Positions 26,901 through 36,508 are shown, counted from the stretch's first letter. The stretch: DNA of 64,000 nt from Glandiceps talaboti (GCF_964340395.1 NC_135556.1:23556723-23620722); one strand, 5' to 3'. Made by a program: numbers and translations. The notes: generated by a model from the letters alone, not told the origin.

Positions 26901-28553
26901 GATAGATACATATAAAGCAGGAAATTGAAAGTGAAAATTTGAAATAAAAAAATATATATATTTGTCATAATGGAATAAATTGTATTACAGAATAACATAT
27001 TCCTTAAAAAAACACATTTGAAAATCCGATAATATGTTATTCTGTAATACAAGTTATTCCATTATGACAAATAATACCATTGTACAAACTAATAAATAAC
27101 TATTTTGTGGTGTGGGTCAAAACATAGGGTCTATGGTCAAAATGATAAAAAGTAGATTTCTTGCAAGACACCACATTGTGAGCGAGAAGAAAACAATACA
27201 TTTGGTGTGTTAACAGAAATCGGTGTGTATGTCAGTAGCACTCCAAATAGGTATAATACCTAACCTGTAGTTTTACAAACTTAACAGAGATGAGAATTCT
27301 GCTCAATCTTCTATAATTCTATAATTCCTCAACAATCATTTTCCAGTTTTAACCGTGGTCATATTCCCAACAGTGTCAACATTCCATTCAACCAGGCATT
27401 CAGTCCGGAAGGTGACCTGGTACCTTGTCCTGCTGTGACAACTTTGTATGGATACAAAGGAAGAGTTATTGCTATACTGGCAAATAAAGGAAAAACTGCA
27501 CCAAATGTAAGACATTGTACAACTCATATCAAAATTTATCATATGTTTTATGTTTGTATCAGTTTGGCAAGTCATTAGTTTTTGTAACTTGAAAATAATG
27601 TAAAAGTGCTGTCAGACATCAAGTGCAAAAAAAAAGATACTGTGTGACTGCACCAGATGTAGGACATTTACAATTAAAATAAATATATACAATTTGTGAT
27701 TCATGTTTATGTCACCTTGGTAAGTCATTGGGTCTGTGTAAGATTGGTTGTTGTAAAACATGAAAATAATAAATCCTCACTAAATATCAGAATTTTATGA
27801 TTCCAGCTTTATAGAGAAATTTACAATTGAAGATAGCAAAATACAATATTTCATGTCGACATTGTAACAATCTAACATGTAGTAGTAGCTGTTGTTAAGA
27901 AATCACACTATGTCAGATAGCATGTAGACAGTAAACAGCTACTTGTACTTTGACATCAGCTGATATGTTTTGACCCAAATCTAGGACAGGTACAAGAGTG
28001 ATACCAACAGTTGGGATGTACAACACAATTTGTTAATACATGTTTTGATGTTTAATAGTCAGATTACTGCCTAGGCTAGGTTACATATTTCACTCTTGTA
28101 ATTTAAACTTGACCCATGAACCTCAAATCTTGTACTTGAAGGACTTATAACATTAGCTCTGCTGTGAGCTGTATATCTGGTATGAAACCTCACACATTGC
28201 TATGACCATTTCACTCACCTATATCTGGTACTGGTATTTTGGAGAAATATTTCATTCACATATCAAATGAAAGGGATTTTCTATTTTCAAATCTTATCAG
28301 ATATGAGAATAGATAATACAAGAAGCATATTCCAATTGATATGAGAAATTTGACATAAATCAGTGTATAAAAAGTATCAATCATTGAAGATATTCCAAAT
28401 CTGAAAGTTTTTGTTTTTTTCATTTCTCAAATATTTCCACAGTTTGCCAATCAAATGGTGAAGCGTGGATTCCCCAAAGTCTGTGTGATGCATGGTGGTA
28501 TTGGTATACTAAAACCAACAGGACTACTACGAGTTGCTACACCAGAATTGTGA
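11458..28553 (+). CDS. TBCK: TBC domain-containing protein kinase-like protein (pseudokinase-TBC-rhodanese)
   Basis: Nineteen coding exons, all in phase, total 2715 nt (904 aa; human TBCK about 893): 11458-11650, 12340-12412, 12903-13017, 13756-13829, 14486-14771, 15694-15755, 16533-16681, 17346-17481, 18405-18554, 18997-19096, 19409-19543, 20271-20511, 21138-21221, 21933-22055, 22946-23107, 23308-23492, 26017-26192, 27347-27506, 28443-28553. The first coding exon begins at 11415, so a 5' non-coding exon lies upstream. The match to vertebrate TBCK is continuous: [91 protein letters not shown] and [14 protein letters not shown]. In human, TBCK is a subunit of the Rab5-binding FERRY complex on early endosomes and affects mTOR signalling. 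Here the TBC finger residues are kept while the kinase residues are lost. All introns are GT-AG; one is U12-type. Confidence 0.97.
13163..13399. mobile_element. Foldback (inverted-repeat) element in a TBCK intron
   Basis: Two inverted arms of roughly 90 bp face each other across a short spacer. The left arm contains ATTTATAGCATCCATATCAA and the right arm its near-complement TTGATATGAATGCTATAAAT. The outermost parts also pair (GTAACACC / AGTGTTAC). This is typical of a miniature inverted-repeat element. No coding capacity. Confidence 0.75.
15261..15614. mobile_element. Foldback element, AGTGGCCATATGG family, copy 1
   Basis: A palindromic element of about 350 bp in the TBCK intron before the exon at 15694. 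The arms begin AGTGGCCATATGGATGA and end TCATCCATATGGCCATT. The inner part contains TTTGTTATTGTATGTACAAT. Both ends abut TTAA (15261-15264 and 15611-15614), which could be the target duplication. Two more copies lie at 19716-20047 and 48372-48733. The two arms of this copy differ at few positions. Confidence 0.8.
16723..16812. repeat. (GGTT/GGTC)n tetranucleotide microsatellite
   Basis: About 90 bp of GGTT, GGTC and one GATC variant, 40 bp after the TBCK splice donor at 16682. The Asn/Gln/Pro/Thr-rich frame on the minus strand is an artefact. Confidence 0.95.
17482..18404. other. TBCK intron 8
   Basis: An AT-rich intron of about 920 bp between exons 17346-17481 and 18405-18554. No exon-like or repeat structure was noticed. 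The other TBCK introns longer than 300 bp not named elsewhere (11651-12339, 12413-12902, 13018-13755, 13830-14485, 14772-15693, 15756-16532, 16682-17345, 18555-18996, 21222-21932, 22056-22945, 27507-28442) are similar apart from the elements listed separately. Confidence 0.5.
19716..20047. mobile_element. Foldback element, AGTGGCCATATGG family, copy 2
   Basis: The same palindromic family as at 15261-15614, in another TBCK intron (19544-20270). The arms start AAAGTGGCCATATAGATGAG and end CATATGTCCACCTTAA. TTAA is kept at the right edge and altered to ATAA at the left. It is more diverged between arms than copy 1, hence probably older. Confidence 0.75.
20543..20805 (+). repeat. Duplicated end of TBCK exon 12 with its splice donor, plus a ~46-bp minisatellite
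   Basis: The last bases of exon 12 and its donor (TTTGAATTTTAATAATGAAG, then gtaagg, junction 20511/20512) reappear in the intron as TTTGAATTTTAACAATGAAG with gtaagg (donor-like GT 20568) and again as AACAATGAAGGTAAGG (GT 20776). The last is followed by CTCTGTTCTCCATTTTTG, echoing exon CTCTGTGCTCCGTTTTTG. Between them (about 20600-20745) lie three units of a roughly 46-bp repeat (GTTATGAAATGGCAATGTCT) with a G run. The two extra donors would add frame-breaking sequence if used. Confidence 0.65.
23640..23934. repeat. (CATA)n then (CA)n compound microsatellite
   Basis: A diffuse ACAT-rich stretch followed by clean (CATA)n and then (CA)n near 23886-23934, in the long TBCK intron 23493-26016. 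The Tyr-Ile-His-Thr and Cys-Val frames here are artefacts. Confidence 0.95.
23935..26016. other. Remainder of TBCK intron 16
   Basis: About 2 kb of AT-rich intron. A small hairpin (GGCAGT...ACTGCC) lies near 24848-24887, and a T-run and A-run flank 24810-24842. Reading frames up to 124 aa here show no family resemblance, lack splice context and are probably chance. Confidence 0.5.
26250..26530. repeat. Two diverged tandem units (GGTGGG-type dispersed repeat)
   Basis: AAACTACTAGACCGTTTGGC with GTATTTGGTGGGGACATTAC is followed about 150 bp later by AAACTCCAAAACCTCTGGGC with GAAATTTGGTGGGAATGTTT. They look like decayed tandem units of one dispersed repeat, inside the U12-type intron. Confidence 0.5.
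26958..27073. mobile_element. Small palindromic element in the U12-type intron
   Basis: Near-perfect inverted arms of about 44 bp (TATTTGTCATAATGGAATAA at each end, then GTATTACAGAATAACATAT) around a loop of about 25 bp. It has the form of a very small inverted-repeat element and has no coding content. Confidence 0.75.
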
Positions 28554-28689
28554 TTATGTCACTAGTCTATGTGATGTATGGTGGTATTTGTACACAAAAC
28601 CAAATAAGTTATTTCATGCAAAGTATGATTTCATAAACTGGAATCTACTTAGAACCTTGGGCTAAGTTCTGTCTGCATATATATGTATG

Positions 28690-29200
28690 CTCAGCGATAC
28701 CTGTGACTTACCCAAGCTATTTCTTTCAAACTTGGCACAAAGGTGACATAATGAAGTGGACATATACACATTACATATTTTGTAACCTTATCAAATGGTG
28801 GCCATATTTGTGAAAAATCAACTATTTGTAAATTAGCTCAGGAATATAGAGCCTTGATTCAAGTGTCTACCCCCATATTATCAGATATCACCTTACTGCT
28901 GATTGAATACTAATAGGATGCGACTGGCCTTGATGTTTGGGGTCAAATCTCACAAGCCTTTTGTGCTTATCCTAGATGCTTTGTAGATTTTTTTATCTAT
29001 TACAAAGGTAGTACATAATATGGGATATATACAGATGAATCAATTAGCTATTCATGTGATTTTTGACTGAATGGCAATCATATCTGTTGTAAATATCATA
29101 TCATACAATAACCCAGAACCTGTAAGTATATAGAGGTTGGAGTCAAGCGTCTATACCCATACAGTCAGATATGACCTTTCTGCTGGTATTGTCACATTTG
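28690..29200. repeat. Two diverged units of a ~280-bp repeat in the TBCK 3' region
   Basis: GCCTTGATTCAAGTGTCTAC with ATATTATCAGATATCACCTT (about 28850-28905) has a counterpart GTTGGAGTCAAGCGTCTATA with ATACAGTCAGATATGACCTT (about 29130-29190). The spacing is about 280 bp. It lies in the TBCK 3' UTR or just beyond. Confidence 0.5.
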
Positions 29201-29327
29201 ACCTTGACCCTAAGGGTCATGTATTTCATGGATACTAGTACTAGTGATTTAAAAGTGCTAATCCTTTTCAATCAGACTGAGCGTATTATCAAGAAGGCTG
29301 GAGGTTTTTTGTGCATGTATTATGTTA

Positions 29328-29694
29328 GGCCAAAAAAAAAATCTGGTTCTGGTCAGGGTAAACTTTCTAAAGTGGTGCGACGACGCAAATTTTTTTTTTC
29401 CTAAATTTTTTTTCTTTTTTGCAAATACATGTAAGTAAATACACATTTTTTGACACTTTACATACTCTCTTCTATCATATTTATCTCTTGAAAAACTTCC
29501 TTTTTCTTCGAAGCAGTTTAGGCTTTGTATTTAAGCAGTCTTGGCATGTAGGGTAGATTTCAGCTGCTTGTTCTCCTGATATCAGGAATAAATAAGGAAC
29601 AGGAATGCAAAAATTATCGGAAAAAAAGGATCGACGCGGGGGTATTCAGGGCACGTGCACGCTGACCAGAACCAGATAAATTTTTTTCTTGGCC
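29328..29694. mobile_element. Harbinger-like MITE with exact TTA target duplications
   Basis: A 367-bp element. The left end is GGCC, an A-run, then TCTGGTTCTGGTCAG; the right end is CTGACCAGAACCAGAT, a T-rich stretch, then GGCC. TTA lies on both sides (29325-29327 and 29695-29697). GGCC termini with 3-bp TWA duplications are the hallmark of PIF/Harbinger elements. Inside are T-runs and GACGC motifs, and no transposase. AATAAATAA near 29587 could serve as a polyadenylation signal for TBCK. Confidence 0.8.
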
Positions 29695-29697
29695 TTA

Positions 29698-32600
29698 TAC
29701 CAAATGTTGGCCAAGTTGTTAGCAAAACTTATCCAAGTGAATAATACCTAGGTATAAGACATTGAAACCCAAAACAAGAGTCCAACTTGTGTTTACAAGA
29801 AAAGCTATGTAAGCGAGGTATGAAGTCTATAAGATTAACCTGTGGTTGTGAAAAAGAAGTTCCTTCTTGCATGTTGTAGTTAAGGGATGGTTCATCTATG
29901 AATGGAATCTATTTAATCATGTCAAAGGAATCATATTTGTTGTGCAATATACAGATTTTTTTAAAGGAAACACATCATCTTCTGCAAAGACACAAGTTTG
30001 GTACAACTCTACATACATAAATCATGACAATATAGGTCTGGGTGTAGGGTTGATCCTATGTCACGACATAACTATCTTTTATGCACAGGTTATAGTTTGT
30101 AGATATCAACTCCAGTATGAAATACATCATATTATTATTTCAAGTTCCATTTTAGTACTCTACTGTTTATTTTTGTTTAGTCTTTTGTCAGACTGACCCA
30201 ACCAACATTTATTTACAAGAATAGAGAATTTTAAACTGTAAAAAAGTATAAACTTTTTTTCTTGTGGTCAATAAATACTTTATATAATCAAATGTATTGC
30301 ATGGCCTTTCAATCGTGATGTGCCACTCACATGTCATTACCTACTGTTGACATCTGACCCCTCATAACTTCAAAACATCTAACTACCAACTATTGACCTT
30401 TGACCTCAGCAAAATATATCCATACCCCAGCCCAGCCTGATTACCGACATCAAAAATCATCACAAATATAGCAATCTGTAGATTTTTCTGTATCTGGGCT
30501 ATCACAAATAGTGTGAGTGTGCTATGTTAACCCATAGACTAGTGTATGGTCTATGGTTAGCCTTACTCTAGGCGTTATGGGGGGGGGGGTGTTCTTTTCA
30601 CATCATCCAGTTCATGTAGTAATAAATGCATGGTGACAACAAACATTACTTCCTGTACATTGCAAAGATTATAATTGTTTCTATGTTACAAATGCAATGA
30701 TAACTAATTATAAGTATGGCATTCAAGCACTGAATACTGTTTAAACACAGAACTGCCCTATGTAAAGAGGATCATGGCTATTAAATCTAAGCGAATGCGG
30801 GAAATTCAAACTGCTGTACAGAGCACTGCGTAGAGATCAGGACATCGGCTTTGAACGTCACAGTGACTAGCGCCCTCAGTTGACAATGGGTATAAACAGC
30901 GGTAATAATTTTCGCTTAGTTTTTCAGTTTTGTTGTTTATACTACATGTATATTATTTTTATTTTTTTTAAAAACACTACAGTTATTGCAGTTATGGAAT
31001 ATACTATACGAAAAGTGTCTTATACATGTCAGTTGGGTAGTACAAGTATTGTAAACCTAACTGACAGTACATAGTTCCTCTAGCTTTCAGTTTGACCTTT
31101 CATTCATTGAAAACACACAATAAGGATACCCTCTACAGAAATACTTTAGACCATACCTTTTATTTCATTTTTATTAAATACGTCTTATTAAAAAGAAGCT
31201 AAATTAAATAATCACATGTGATTTGCTTAAAAATATGATACTTGTAAATAACGGAACAAAACCAACAACATTAGCACCAAGCATTTTCATCGGACAAGTG
31301 TACCCAGTCGTGACTTTCAGCAGTCGACGGAGTTTGAAAAGAGTCCCTGCTTAGTTTGCCTGTGTTGTTACAGCAACCATATTGCATAGTAACCATAAAT
31401 AATACAATACTGCTATTGTTTTGAAGATAATGATGATACGTTGATCATTGTCATTTGTATTGTCACAGACAAGGAAGAAACCTGTGGTATTGTTCCAATT
31501 TCTGCCGTTTCCGCCGCGATTTGATACGTACGACACTGGATAATTGTTGTAGAGTATCTGAGTTCCTCTGCTATCTCAATAAAAGACGAGTTTTGATTCT
31601 GATTTCCAGTGACTACGTCTGTCTACTGTCTATGGTCTGTCGTATCATGTTCGGTTATTTGTTTTGAAGTGGGAGATGTGCCTCGTCCTTAGCATCTACA
31701 ATACTTCCACGTATTCATATCGATACCGTTCCGTTTAAGGTCCCAATTTCAACTCGTCCCATTTCAACTCGTCCGGAAACTTGTATACATTGTATACAGA
31801 GTCATTCATAACTTACCAAAGATATATACTATATATTCAATAAAATTCCCACCAAGGGACAAGTGTTGTTGCAATCGCTAATCTGTAAATGTTCGTATCA
31901 GCTCTGACCATTGAACGAAACGCCACGGCCCGGTAACCTTCTCTGGTAACCTTGATCTCCGCCTTCTATTCGTGTTCGAACCATCATGGTCAAACGGCAT
32001 ACATTGTACGGCTGGGCTTACGGCAAAATGAACGCACCAAATTGTACTATTCTTCCTTTCGTCTATCTCGAGTGAGTACTGTTCTACGAAAGTTCAAAGA
32101 TGAAACAAACTCTGGAAAGTAATAATTTAGGGCCTTCCATCCAAGCACAACACATGCTGTTACCACGCCGATATTGTAGACCACCATTCCAACGTAAGCG
32201 TCTTCCGATGCCATTATCAAAGCTCCCTATAGTGTATCGTTGTCGAGCACAAATACAATTGTCCCTACGGTAGACTAGTCTTTTGCATCGATTACAAGCT
32301 TTAAGACAAGTGTTATTAGTCTATGTTGGTTGATAACTGGACGGATTACAATGTATATAGCCACTGCCTGTATGTCTGACCTGGCGTGTCCTAAGTACTA
32401 TATGTTTGCGTACAGAGATTCTGAATCGGATGTTTAAATTACCAGAATGCACTGCGCGATATATATCTGCGTTCGGTCTTATTGTGACGTCACCACATCG
32501 ATTAATCGAGTCTTTGCACGTGCTGCCATCATGTTTCATACACTGCACTGCATACTACATAGTCGCTTCAAAAATTATATAACAATATTAAACTTTAACG

Positions 32601-32738
32601 CCATGGGACCTTCAACCTATTTTTGGAAATGTTATCTAAATACTGTATATACTTTGATAAGTCCACATAGGAAACCTTAGTAAACAATTATTTCAAGCAC
32701 AGCAAGTAAGTACTTACATGTAACTAGTTAGTCTTGCT
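29698..32738. other. Intergenic region downstream of TBCK
   Basis: No gene is supported. A palindromic copy of the CTATGG motif lies near 30535-30563 and a G run at 30580-30590. CCCAATTTCAACTCGTC is directly repeated near 31742-31775. From about 31.2 kb the sequence becomes visibly richer in CpG. The short reading frames (for example 32321-32548 minus) show no family features. Confidence 0.45.
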
Positions 32739-32819
32739 GCTAGACGTTCGGGCTTTCTTTCGATGCTATAACTATAAGCGAACGAAGTTCGCATGTGAGG
32801 GCTTGCCCGAACAGTCTAG
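32739..32819. mobile_element. Short inverted-repeat element (CTAGACGTTCGGGC...)
   Basis: About 80 bp bounded by CTAGACGTTCGGGC and GCCCGAACAGTCTAG, which are near-exact inverted repeats, with the inner palindrome CGAACGAAGTTCG. It looks like a minimal MITE or the end of a larger element. Its right end runs into TCTAGCGAATGTCAT, which reappears inverted at 35813-35827. Confidence 0.5.
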
Positions 32820-33106
32820 CGAATGTCATTTTCAGACAGGACATTGCATTGAAATTACGATAAGCGGTGGGTTGGGCCATATATGCATATATATACTTTA
32901 ATATATTCAATCTCTGCATGCAGGTGTTGAGAAACACATTTATGTCATTACTATGTCTTATCAGTTTATGGTAATTGTGTTTGATGAGTGTGTAGACGTT
33001 GTCATTCACACATTTTAGTTAACGCATTGGTGGTTATTTTAACAAGCCCCTCCTTAAGATGAATATGCATGAAAATTTAGCTATTGTCCTCTGTCATGTA
33101 ACAAAG

Positions 33107-35749
33107 AATTCAAAATCGGAACAGTTGCGGGGCAAAGTGCTAGATCTAGCACTTCGCCACTTTTTTGACAAAGTACTAGATCTAGCACTTTAGCGATAAC
33201 TGACGAAGTGCTAGATCTAGCACTTCAAAAAAGAGTGGCAAAGTGCTAGGTCATCGGTAAATATGTCATGTTATACCGGTAATTGACATGTTATTACTCT
33301 GAGCACGTGGTCGCCGTTTCCCTTCCACGTTTCGTACTCCTTACAACGGCTTGACACCACTACCAACAACAGCAGACCGCCATTTTGGACAGCTGTCACG
33401 TCAAATAACGCAGTCGAAACTACGAACATTTTAATTTTGTTCGGCGTGCGTCACAGACTTCAACTATAGCACCGTTTCCCTTCCACGTTTCGTACTCCTT
33501 ACAACGGCTTGACACCACTACCAACAACCGCAGACCGCCATTTTGGACAGCTGTCACGTCAAATAACGCAGTCGACACTACGAACATTTTAATTTTGTTC
33601 GGCGTGCGTCACAGACTTCAACTATAGCACGTAGTCGTTTCGGTACCACGTTTCGTACTCTGTACGTGACAACGGCTTGACACCACTACCAACAACCGTA
33701 GACCTCCATTTTGACAACTGTTCATGTCAAATAACGAACTCCCATACACTCGAAACTTCGAAGATTTCAGGAAGTAGAAACATTTAGTTCGGCGTGCGTC
33801 ACAGACTTCATACTGCAGATTTAATGGCAGTGACATTTGTAACATTGCACGACAAAGAAATAATATAAAGGAAAACTGAATTTCTAGGTGTGTGTGTGGG
33901 GGGGGGGGGGTTAGTGTGTGTCTGAGATGCGAGAGCGAAGATTTTTCTTGATCGTTGAACACGAAAATAAAGTCTGGGTGTAAGTTTGTATCACGTTCAC
34001 TATATTTCTATTGAATAGATTCACTTCTTTCAGTATTATCAGATCGTTAATAGATGACAAAAAATATTGCTATCGAAAACATAAGTGCGAAAACATATTC
34101 GTGTGAACAATTTTAATTTCAGCCTTTCATTGCTGTTAATATTTTGATAGAAATCTATAGATAACCAGTTACTACTGTTTTGTAAATTCCATGCCAACTT
34201 CTTGACTGAAAACAACGACAATAAATAATCCATGACTTCGCCAGATCTCAAGTAAATCATCACGACATTACTGTTTATCGGAATTTTTTTACATTCCTAG
34301 ACAATCACCAACTTCAATATCGTCCCTTATGTAATTCCTGTTCGCTCAGAAATTATATCCAATGTGGGAAATAATAATAATAGCCATCGGTTATAGTTTG
34401 GTTCGGTCCAGAGGAAGTGACTTCATAATGCTACAATTAGCGTAGAGTGTGACGCCGAGGATCGTGGAGCAGTAATAAACGTCACTTCGTGAACTGGATT
34501 GTATATCATTAACAAAAGTATTAAGAAATACAGATGACGACCGTTCGAGAAATAGCGATAGGAAATGGTTTACACGAGAAAGATTGTGGGAGCTCATAGG
34601 TAGGGTTGTGATAAGTGGGAACGACTTTAGTATGTCTTAAAAGCACATCGCAAGTTAACATGGAATGCATCCCGAAAATAAAGTGCATATTGTCAAACTT
34701 ATCTTTTTAGAATCCAGCATGGCTGCCAAATCCAGGATCCGGGGAAAGAAAGGGGTGTCGGTTTGTTTAAAAACAAACACAATGACCCCCATATTGATTT
34801 TGTCATTTCAGAGAGATCAACAAAATAAAACTATCCGTTCAAACAGTTTGGAGAAATTTTAAAGATTTTATCAATTATAGAATAAATGTGTCCCCAGAGG
34901 CGCGCTCTACCTCGTGTAAATCACCAGAGTTATGACACAATATTCTTGTTCTACTACTTCATAGATTAGAATGAAAATAAGCACACAGGTGATTATACTG
35001 AAAGATGGATACTGGATAAAGATTTCAGTGATTTTCAAATTTATTTCAATTTATTATGATTGACGCTCTAAAATAGACATGGTACAAGAAATACTGAGTG
35101 GCTAGTCCTTGTTTTCAGAGTAGATTGCAGATTCTGAAGTACAGTCCCACCCACAGGCACTCCCGAGATATGTATGATATCAGAATGTTTCTATCAGAAT
35201 ACAATACAATGTCGATAATATCGATGATATTGACGTGTTTTAGCCAATTGTATATGAAAGGGGTAAAATAATAACACTTGTTTCTGTGATCGCGCAAGTC
35301 CATCCACCGCGAGGTATTGACAAGGCATGTTTGTAACAGAACACACAACCCCCGGGACACAACCGTACGCACCATGCGTACGGCAACGTGAACTTTCAAT
35401 CGGCCGTTTTACTCGGCAAACATTGAACAAACTTCAGATAAATCGTGTCGTTGTTACAATCGGCCAAAGTTAAGTTTTGGAGTCGATCATGCGCCACACG
35501 ACCACGTACACGGACTACTGACATGACGCATGTATGTGACGTTCATCGATGCGAACGACCACGTTATATCAAGCCGTTGGAGGCGCTTCGTTGTTTACAG
35601 TCCCGCACTTCGTTGTTTTCTGGCGAAGTGCTAGATCTAGCACTTCGGCGAAAACTGACGAAGTGCTAGATCTAGCACTTTGTCAAAAAGTGGCGAAGTG
35701 CTAGATCTAGCACTTTGCCCCGCAACTGTTCAATTTTGGACCATTTAGC
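33107..35749. mobile_element. ~2.6-kb inverted-repeat element with repeated 20-bp palindromes in both ends
   Basis: Inverted arms of about 145 bp (33107-33252 and 35602-35749) start CAAAATCGGAACAGTTGCGG and end CCCCGCAACTGTTCAATTTT. Each arm holds three copies of the palindrome AAGTGCTAGATCTAGCACTT (33135, 33171 with one change, 33206; 35626, 35661, 35696), about 35 bp apart, plus a fourth degenerate half-copy inside. The interior has no long reading frame and includes three tandem 158-bp units. This has the form of a large non-autonomous DNA transposon whose ends carry transposase-type binding repeats. No target duplication was identified and no family is assigned. Confidence 0.7.
33303..33812. 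repeat. Three tandem units of ~158 bp inside the inverted-repeat element
   Basis: Units start near 33314, 33472 and 33632 (CGTTTCCCTTCCACGTTTCG ... GGCGTGCGTCACAGACTTCA). The first two are almost identical; the third is diverged. Each carries a YY1-like CCGCCATTTTGG (33377-33388, 33535-33546, altered in the third) and the phrase GCTGTCACGTCAAATAACG. Confidence 0.85.
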
Positions 35750-35827
35750 TACCTCCCTCTGTTTGTGCTTGTCGCTAATACGATTCTCTGATTGGCAGTT
35801 ATTTATATCCTGATGACATTCGCTAGA

Positions 35828-36508
35828 CCTCGGATGTTCCATCCTCGATAGTGTTGTTCGGCTGTGTGTCGTATTTAGTCCCCGCCGGACGAAGTCCGGG
35901 ACGGGGACTTATGGATTGGGTTCCGTCTGTCCGTGCGTCCGTCCGCCCGTCCGTCCGTCCATCCGTCCGTCCGTCCGTCCGTCCGTCCGCAGCCGTTTCT
36001 TGGAGATGCCTGGACCGATTTTTTTCAATCTTGGTACAGGGGCAACATACAATAGCATACATATGCACGTCAATTTGTTTCTTGATACGATCCAATATGG
36101 CCGCCTGGCAGCCATTTTGTTTGTGATTTTTCTATGTCCAAAGCCATAACTCAGACATGCTTGAACAGATCACATTCAAAGTTGGTATTAGGACAGTGTT
36201 CTATGACATAAATGTGCATATCCATTTTCATCGTGATATGATCCCCCATACCCGACCAATCCTTTATTGTTGTAGGCATGTTCCATGTCCAACAAGCAGA
36301 CACATCATATCTAAGTCTGTTTGATTTAGGTTCACAAGTGTTGTTGCGTGATCAGAGTAGTGATAATTCCGTAAATAACAATCATAGCGGGGTTTATGTC
36401 ATTCTCAATGACTTGTTTATCGGAAGAACATCCGAGGGCTCGGATGTTCCATCCTCGATAGCGTTGTTCGGCTGTGTGTCGTATTTTATCGGAAGAACAT
36501 CCGAAGGC
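35828..36508. mobile_element. Inverted-repeat element followed by its own deleted derivative
   Basis: Left end CCTCGGATGTTCCATCC and right end GGAAGAACATCCGAGG are inverted. The full copy spans about 35828-36438. It is followed at once by a second left end (36439-36487) that matches the first 48 bp of the full copy at all but one base, and then directly by a second right end (to 36508), giving a ~70-bp deletion derivative. The body of the full copy contains GGACGAAGTCCG and a (CCGT)n tract (35935-35990), which generates Pro-Ser-Val-Arg-type frames that are not genes. The family is not named. Confidence 0.7.

Larger units (their letters stand above)
26193..27346 (+). other. TBCK: U12-type (minor spliceosome) intron of TBCK
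   Basis: The 5' splice site reads GTATCCTTTA, the U12 consensus (G/A)TATCCTTT. The region before the acceptor reads TTCCTCAAC (27325-27333), one base from the U12 branch consensus TTCCTTAAC, with the branch adenosine about 14 nt from the AG at 27345-27346; there is no long polypyrimidine tract. Spliced here the protein reads [20 protein letters not shown], aligning with human [20 protein letters not shown], which fixes both boundaries. This is the GT-AG subtype of the minor class. Confidence 0.9.
26017..28553 (+). other. TBCK: TBCK C-terminal rhodanese-like domain (exons 17-19)
   Basis: Residues about 757-904. The strand ILVVDVR (805-811), [16 protein letters not shown], and [18 protein letters not shown] mark a rhodanese fold. 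The usual catalytic Cys at the active-site loop is absent (ILANKGKTA), as in human TBCK (IVGHVAKHTA), so this is a non-catalytic rhodanese homology domain. The U12-type intron splits the codon for D815 inside EDF. Confidence 0.85.

Noticed and set aside
34391-34597. 68-codon minus-strand frame inside the large inverted-repeat element as a transposase remnant
   Set aside because: No transposase motif could be seen, and the frame is short.
33135-35715. Repeated palindromes as a possible replication origin or bacterial-type iteron set
   Set aside because: The mirror-image placement in two inverted arms fits transposon ends better, and nothing else suggests an origin.
35851-36149. Pro-Ser-Val-Arg and Asp-Gly-Arg-Thr frames on both strands
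   Set aside because: They come from a (CCGT)n tract inside an inverted-repeat element.
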